Source: Tannerellaceae bacterium
GTDB taxonomy: Bacteria > Bacteroidota > Bacteroidia > Bacteroidales > Tannerellaceae
NCBI GenBank assembly: GCA_031279915.1
Contig: JAITHO010000203.1
Coordinates: 1-10,940, forward strand
DNA length: 10,940 bases
Direction of reading: 5' to 3'
Shown here: positions 7,120 to 10,940 of the stretch, one piece after another
Layout: every line of letters begins with the position of its first letter
Numbering within the stretch: the first letter of the stretch is position 1
Notes under the pieces: model-generated
What the model was told of the DNA's origin: nothing
Database searches by the model: none
What the model saw: only the letters and a program-made list of their open reading frames with translations
Position numbers and translations under genes: made by a program

Positions 7120-7133
7120 ATCTGTGTTGTCTT

Positions 7134-10100
7134 TTAAAATTTAATACTAGCTCCAACGGTATAAGTACGGTTCACGGGATAGTTGTAGAACTGCACGTAG
7201 TCGGTGGAGGCTCCTCCCTCAGCTCCGGGTCGTTCTGGATCAACGTCGTGAAGTCCGGTCCATGTCAAAAGATTGTATCCGTTCACATAAACTCTGAGGC
7301 TCTTTATTCCAACTTTCGAAATCAGATGTTTTGGCAGGGTGTAACCGATTTCCATTGTTTTGAGCCTTATGTAGGATGCATCCAGGATATCGTTGGTACC
7401 GATGCGCCGTCCGTCGTGGCCTGTTACGGGATAATATCCGGAGATCCATTTCGTGTTTGCATTGAAGTAATCCGCATTGGGATCTTCCGGACGCCAGCGA
7501 TCGAGGAACCATGTAAGGGTATTCTGTCCGCCGAACGGAAGCGCTTCGGTTAAAGCCTCGGCATACCTGACGTATACTCCGTAGGATCCTTGGAAGTTCA
7601 TCGAAAGATCGAAATCCCTCCAAGCTGCTCCCGAGGAAAGTCCGAAGTTGAATACCGGCAAACCTTTTGTGGCTACCGGATGCTCATCCTGTCCGTTGAT
7701 CACGCCGTCTTCGTTCCAGTCCAGCAGATACCAGTCGCCCGGCAGTCGTCCTTGCGGCATTGGCATTTCGTTGTTGCGAATCTGATCGTAGGAGGTGAAC
7801 ATTCCTCCGATTTCGTTCGACCACCAGATGTCGTTGTATCGTCCGTTGGAACGGTTGCGCCAATAGTCGTAGGAGTTGCTTGCCGGAGTTTCGAGCCAGT
7901 CGGTGCGCATACTCTTGGTGGCGGATATTTGTCCGTTAACAAAGTAGTTCAGCCCCATTGCGAGACGGTTTCTGTGTTCGAGTTGGATTTCCCATCCGAA
8001 GTTGCGATCGCTGTTGAGGTTTTCTTGCGGCAGCGATGCTCCGACAGTTCCTGGAATAACGGCAGAGCTGGTTGCAAGCAGCCCCGAACGGTCGCGCTGG
8101 AATACTTCGAAGGTACCGCTCAGCTTTCCGTCCCATATTCCGAAATCTATACCTGCATTATACATCTTTATTTTATACCAGGTAAGATTTGGATTCGGAA
8201 TAGCTGTTTGACTGACGCCTCCGCTCAAAACGTTGTCGAAGAACCATCCTCTGGCATTTCCGTCCAAACGATAGCCAACGATGTTTGGCGGATAATGTCC
8301 TGCGGAGCCGTCGTCGCCCATTTCTCCGTAGGAGAGTCGCAGCTTCAGATTTGTGAGCAAGTCGCCCAGTTTGTTTTTCACGAAGTTCTCTTCGCTAATG
8401 CGCCATCCTGCGGATATGGATGGGAAGAAGCCCCAGCGATTTTCGGTTGGGAACTTTGAGGAGCCGTCGTAGCGGAATCGCACGTCGGCCATGTATTTTC
8501 CGTCGTAATCATAGTTGAACTGTCCGATGACGCTTTGGCTGGCATAATCCCACACGTCGTTACCGTTGCTGGTTGCGCTCTGGTTGCGGTCTTCGCCGGC
8601 AAAGAGGTATTCGGAATTGATCATGAGCTCGCGATAGGCGCGGAAGTTATCCCAGGTATTAAAGCCTTCTTCAAAGATGAGCAAACCCGCAACATTGTTT
8701 TTGCCGAACTTGTTTGCGTAGTTCAATCCTACCTGCATGTTTGTGCTGTAATCAAAGTTTGCCCATCGGGTGACGCCGGCCGGCGAGTTCTTAGTGGCCG
8801 TTGCATAAGTATCCGTTCCCGCATTATATACATATAAATTAAATGTACTGCGATACTCGGTATTCTCCGGAAGGCTCAAGCTGTAATCGTAGGAAGCTTT
8901 GGCCGAAAGTCCTTTCACGCCCGGAATGTCGTAGGTGAGGATAAGAGTGCCGTTGAAGCGCCGCTGCTTGTTGATGTTATATCCAACGATGTCAGAATTG
9001 GTTTCGGCAACCATATTGCGTCCGTCGGCCAGTCGACTGTTATCGCCGTTTAAGTAGAGCGGATTGTCGTTTGCATAAATAGAAGCGTCGGGTCGGAGGA
9101 GCCAGGTTTGTTTGTAGGTGCTCCATCCTGTTCCGTTGGGGCGATGGTTTGTGGAGAGGATAGCTCCGAGGGAAACTTTCGCCTTCAGGCGGTTTGTTAT
9201 AGAAGCGTCGATGTTGGATCGCAGATTCCATCGGTCGGAATAAAGGTCGCCGCTCTTGTAGGATCCATCCTGCTTCGAATAAGCGAGGCTAAGATAATAG
9301 CGCAGCTTATCATTTCCTCCGTTGAAGCTCAGATTGTGCTGCTGCTGCGGAGTGACATCCTTAAATACAGCCCCCATCCAGTCGTACGATTCCTTGCCGT
9401 CGAGGTATGGCTGAATCTCGTCCTGCGCATAAATAGGATTTCGGCGAACGAGATAGTTGCCGTTAAAATCTTGCCAGTTCTGCTCGTTGCGCAAGGTCAT
9501 ATAGTCTTGAGCGCTCACGCCGTGAGGAACGTAGAGGAAAGTTTGGAACGTCCAGTTGCCCGTGTAAGTAACGTCGACCTTACCGTTCTGCGCCGTGCCG
9601 CTCTTGGTCGTTACGAGAATAACCCCGTTGGCCGCGCGCAAGCCATAGATAGCCGCAGATCCATCCTTCAAGACCGAAACGCTTTCGATCTCATCCGGCC
9701 CCATACGCGCGAAGTAATCCTTGTCGCGCGGCACCCCGTCGATAACGAAGAGCGGGTCGCCAAATCCGCGGATATCAATCCTGGTATCGTAATCGCCCGG
9801 CGAACTGCTTCGCTGCGAGATACGAACTCCGGGAAGCTTACCCGTAAGCATATTAACCGTATTCTCGTTTTTAGTTACGATCATTTCCTCTGTATTTACG
9901 GCCACGACAGAGCCCGTCAGCGTAGCCTTTTTCTGTTTATTGTATCCCACGACCACAAGTTCCTCAAGATCCATCGCGCTCGGCTCAAGCTTAATGTTTA
10001 GAGAGCGTTGGTTAGTAATCTTTATTCTTTGTGTAGCATATCCTATATAGGATATGCTCAATGTAGAGCCCTGCTCTACATTGATCGCGAATTTTCCGTC

Positions 10101-10280
10101 GACATCCGAAACAACCCCCTGCGAGGTTCCCGCCACCACAATTGCAGCGCCGGCAGCCGGTTCGTTGAGTTCGTCGGTTATAACTCCCGTAACCGCCACG
10201 GTTTGGCCCCATCCTGCGCTCAGGCAGCAAAACATGAAAGCCATCAAAATGAGTGTAAATCTTTTATTGCGTTGTATCAT
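7134..10280 (-). CDS. SusC/RagA-family TonB-dependent outer-membrane transporter
   Basis: This is a 1048-residue outer-membrane importer. It has a signal peptide at 1-25 (cut before Gln26), a carboxypeptidase-D-regulatory-like domain at ~28-98 (VTGVITDELNEPAAGAAIVV, then YIGYATQRIKI), and a TonB-box-like segment LEELVVVGY (105-113). The plug follows at ~115-228 with LTGKLPGVRI, DIRGFGDPLFVIDGVPR and ESVSVLKDGSAAIYGLRAAN. The rest is a beta-barrel ending in an aromatic strand (YTVGASIKF). It pairs with the SusD-like lid and uses TonB-ExbBD energy to import oligosaccharides. There is no N-terminal STN (secretin/TonB) domain, so it is not the type that signals to an anti-sigma factor. As first gene of the operon it has a leader of about 285 nt from the predicted promoter. 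No frameshift or truncation is visible. Confidence 0.98.
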   Translation of the reverse strand: MIQRNKRFTLILMAFMFCCLSAGWGQTVAVTGVITDELNEPAAGAAIVVAGTSQGVVSDVDGKFAINVEQGSTLSISYIGYATQRIKITNQRSLNIKLEPSAMDLEELVVVGYNKQKKATLTGSVVAVNTEEMIVTKNENTVNMLTGKLPGVRISQRSSSPGDYDTRIDIRGFGDPLFVIDGVPRDKDYFARMGPDEIESVSVLKDGSAAIYGLRAANGVILVTTKSGTAQNGKVDVTYTGNWTFQTFLYVPHGVSAQDYMTLRNEQNWQDFNGNYLVRRNPIYAQDEIQPYLDGKESYDWMGAVFKDVTPQQQHNLSFNGGNDKLRYYLSLAYSKQDGSYKSGDLYSDRWNLRSNIDASITNRLKAKVSLGAILSTNHRPNGTGWSTYKQTWLLRPDASIYANDNPLYLNGDNSRLADGRNMVAETNSDIVGYNINKQRRFNGTLILTYDIPGVKGLSAKASYDYSLSLPENTEYRSTFNLYVYNAGTDTYATATKNSPAGVTRWANFDYSTNMQVGLNYANKFGKNNVAGLLIFEEGFNTWDNFRAYRELMINSEYLFAGEDRNQSATSNGNDVWDYASQSVIGQFNYDYDGKYMADVRFRYDGSSKFPTENRWGFFPSISAGWRISEENFVKNKLGDLLTNLKLRLSYGEMGDDGSAGHYPPNIVGYRLDGNARGWFFDNVLSGGVSQTAIPNPNLTWYKIKMYNAGIDFGIWDGKLSGTFEVFQRDRSGLLATSSAVIPGTVGASLPQENLNSDRNFGWEIQLEHRNRLAMGLNYFVNGQISATKSMRTDWLETPASNSYDYWRNRSNGRYNDIWWSNEIGGMFTSYDQIRNNEMPMPQGRLPGDWYLLDWNEDGVINGQDEHPVATKGLPVFNFGLSSGAAWRDFDLSMNFQGSYGVYVRYAEALTEALPFGGQNTLTWFLDRWRPEDPNADYFNANTKWISGYYPVTGHDGRRIGTNDILDASYIRLKTMEIGYTLPKHLISKVGIKSLRVYVNGYNLLTWTGLHDVDPERPGAEGGASTDYVQFYNYPVNRTYTVGASIKF

Positions 10281-10572
10281 TGTTTCTTTCGTAATAGTAA
10301 GTAAATCTATTTCGGTAAAAAAAATAATGGTTTGAATGAATCATAAGGCATTGAAGCCTCGCTTAATCAACAAATCCGATCCCCAAAGCCCAGCTCAAAA
10401 GGATCATGGCCAAAAAGCCGTTCACGAACTGTTAAAACATGTATTTGCTCCCATAAGATAAATATTAGATAATAGGGTTTATAATTAATAAGTCATAACT
10501 AAGAAATTCTGAAACTATAAAACTGTGAAAAAACAAACGAATATAATCCAGAAGCCTTAAAAAATGTATTAG
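10281..10572 (-). other. Long 5' leader of the PUL operon, no gene seen
   Basis: This stretch of about 290 nt separates the predicted leftward promoter from the SusC start. No convincing ORF is present on either strand. It holds only weak structure: AAGGC/GCCT-type short stems around 10345-10360, a GTTC-AC-GAAC dyad near 10430, and an A8 run at 10317-10324 that reads as U8 in the leftward transcript. A stem about 20 nt before that U run is too weak and too distant to call a terminator. The start codon is preceded by an A-rich AAAGAAACA rather than a Shine-Dalgarno, as is usual in this phylum. Confidence 0.5.
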
Positions 10573-10602
10573 CAAATATATTAATACGGATGAATCCCGC
10601 AA
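10573..10602 (-). promoter_or_regulatory. Predicted Bacteroidota promoter of the PUL operon
   Basis: On the leftward strand, ATTG (10603-10600) is followed after 19 nt by TATATTTG (10580-10573). This matches the Bacteroidota housekeeping consensus of TTTG at -33 and TAnnTTTG at -7, with one mismatch in the upstream element. Transcription would begin near 10567. A second leftward -7-like word, TATTTTTG (10732-10725), has no recognisable upstream partner and is less likely. Confidence 0.6.
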
Positions 10603-10792
10603 TAATATTTCATTACGACTTTGTTAAGAAACATTCTCGGCCAAGATTCAAGGCGATTTTCTGATCGAACGATTTGAGGAAATTTGAGAGGAAACAAAGT
10701 CAAACAAAACGCCCTCCGCCCAGGCAAAAATATATCCCCCAAAATTCATTAAGAAAAATTTAGAACCAGAAGCCGATAAAAAAGGCCGATAG
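10603..10792. other. AT-rich divergent control region, no gene seen
   Basis: This region lies between the two back-to-back promoters. It is clearly richer in A and T than the genes on either side and has no ORF worth reporting. It would be the natural place for activator or catabolite-control binding sites for the PUL, but I see no convincing long inverted or direct repeat to mark one. Confidence 0.45.
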
Positions 10793-10822
10793 CTTGTTTA
10801 TTCCAAAATTTCCCTATATTTG
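10793..10822 (+). promoter_or_regulatory. Predicted Bacteroidota promoter for the divergent gene
   Basis: CTTG (10793-10796), an 18-nt spacer and TATATTTG (10815-10822) fit the TTTG / TAnnTTTG consensus, with one mismatch upstream. The start would fall near 10828, leaving about 20 nt before the ATG at 10849. The -7 word is identical to that of the leftward PUL promoter. Confidence 0.7.
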
Positions 10823-10848
10823 CCTCCACAATATTTTATAAAGAATAG

Positions 10849-10940
10849 ATGCAACCGCAAATTAATATATATACGATCAAACCACAGGCAGCCGCCCAGG
10901 CAGCCTTAAGTGACACTCATTTATATACAGGTAAATTTGA
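10849..10940 (+). CDS. Start of a divergent gene of unknown function (partial)
   Basis: An ATG at 10849 opens a frame that continues past the window edge, giving 30 complete codons beginning MQPQINIYTIKPQAAAQAAL. It lies about 26 nt downstream of a well-placed Bacteroidota promoter, which supports this start. No signal peptide or membrane segment is visible in these residues, so the N-terminus looks cytoplasmic. I do not recognise the family. Divergent position makes a PUL regulator possible, but an unrelated neighbouring gene is equally likely. Confidence 0.65.
   Translation, partial: MQPQINIYTIKPQAAAQAALSDTHLYTGKF

Noticed and set aside
7590..10001. Rightward ORFs of about 290 codons at 7590-8459 and 9108-10001
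   Set aside because: Both lie entirely within the SusC gene, whose leftward reading has plug and barrel features throughout.
10317..10360. Leader terminator/attenuator with U8 run
   Set aside because: The nearest stem is only about 4 bp and lies about 20 nt from the U run, too weak and far for an intrinsic terminator.
10506..10516. ATTCTGAAACT in the PUL leader, identical to the core of the 42-bp repeat
   Set aside because: The second arm of the dyad and the flanking repeat sequence are missing; an 11-base match in AT-rich DNA can occur by chance.
10725..10732. Second leftward -7-like word TATTTTTG
   Set aside because: No TTTG-like upstream element lies at the right distance; the promoter at 10573-10602 fits better.

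Overview
The window looks like chromosomal DNA from a member of the Bacteroidota, most likely order Bacteroidales. The support is an adjacent SusC/SusD-type pair, lipoprotein signals ending in Ser-Cys, Sec signal peptides cut just before Gln, and two promoters matching the Bacteroidota consensus (TTG-like element, 18-19 nt, then TAnnTTTG). No rRNA, tRNA, transposase, phage gene or CRISPR array is visible.

From left to right: (1) 1-68 holds the possible end of a rightward gene, followed by a strong rightward intrinsic terminator (93-157). (2) 164-655 is a non-genic tandem array of 42-bp units, each centred on a short dyad. It lies between the convergent ends of that gene and the leftward operon. 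(3) 666-10280 is one leftward operon, a small polysaccharide utilization locus (PUL). In transcription order it encodes a SusC-like TonB-dependent transporter, a SusD-like lipoprotein, a DUF3823-type lipoprotein, a pectate-lyase-superfamily beta-helix protein, and a two-domain enzyme joining a GH43 glycosidase to a neutral-ceramidase-like hydrolase. Gaps are 14, 2, 214 and 19 nt. The 214-nt gap is the exception and holds a perfect 11-bp hairpin and a possible gene remnant. (4) 10281-10848 is an AT-rich divergent control region with one promoter per direction. (5) A new rightward gene starts at 10849 and runs out of the window.

How the genes probably work together (inference from the PUL model): SusD and the DUF3823 lipoprotein capture a glycan at the cell surface, and SusC imports it using TonB energy. 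The exported beta-helix protein and the GH43/ceramidase-like enzyme trim it. GH43 points to arabinose- or xylose-type linkages, such as pectin side chains or arabinoxylan, but the exact substrate cannot be read from the sequence. SusC lacks the N-terminal signalling domain used for anti-sigma control and no regulator lies in the window, so control probably comes from outside or from the divergent gene.

The two most unusual things here are the 42-bp array, in which both arms of the dyad change together between its two halves, and the direct fusion of a GH43 domain to a ceramidase-like domain that lacks the usual ceramidase nucleophile motif.
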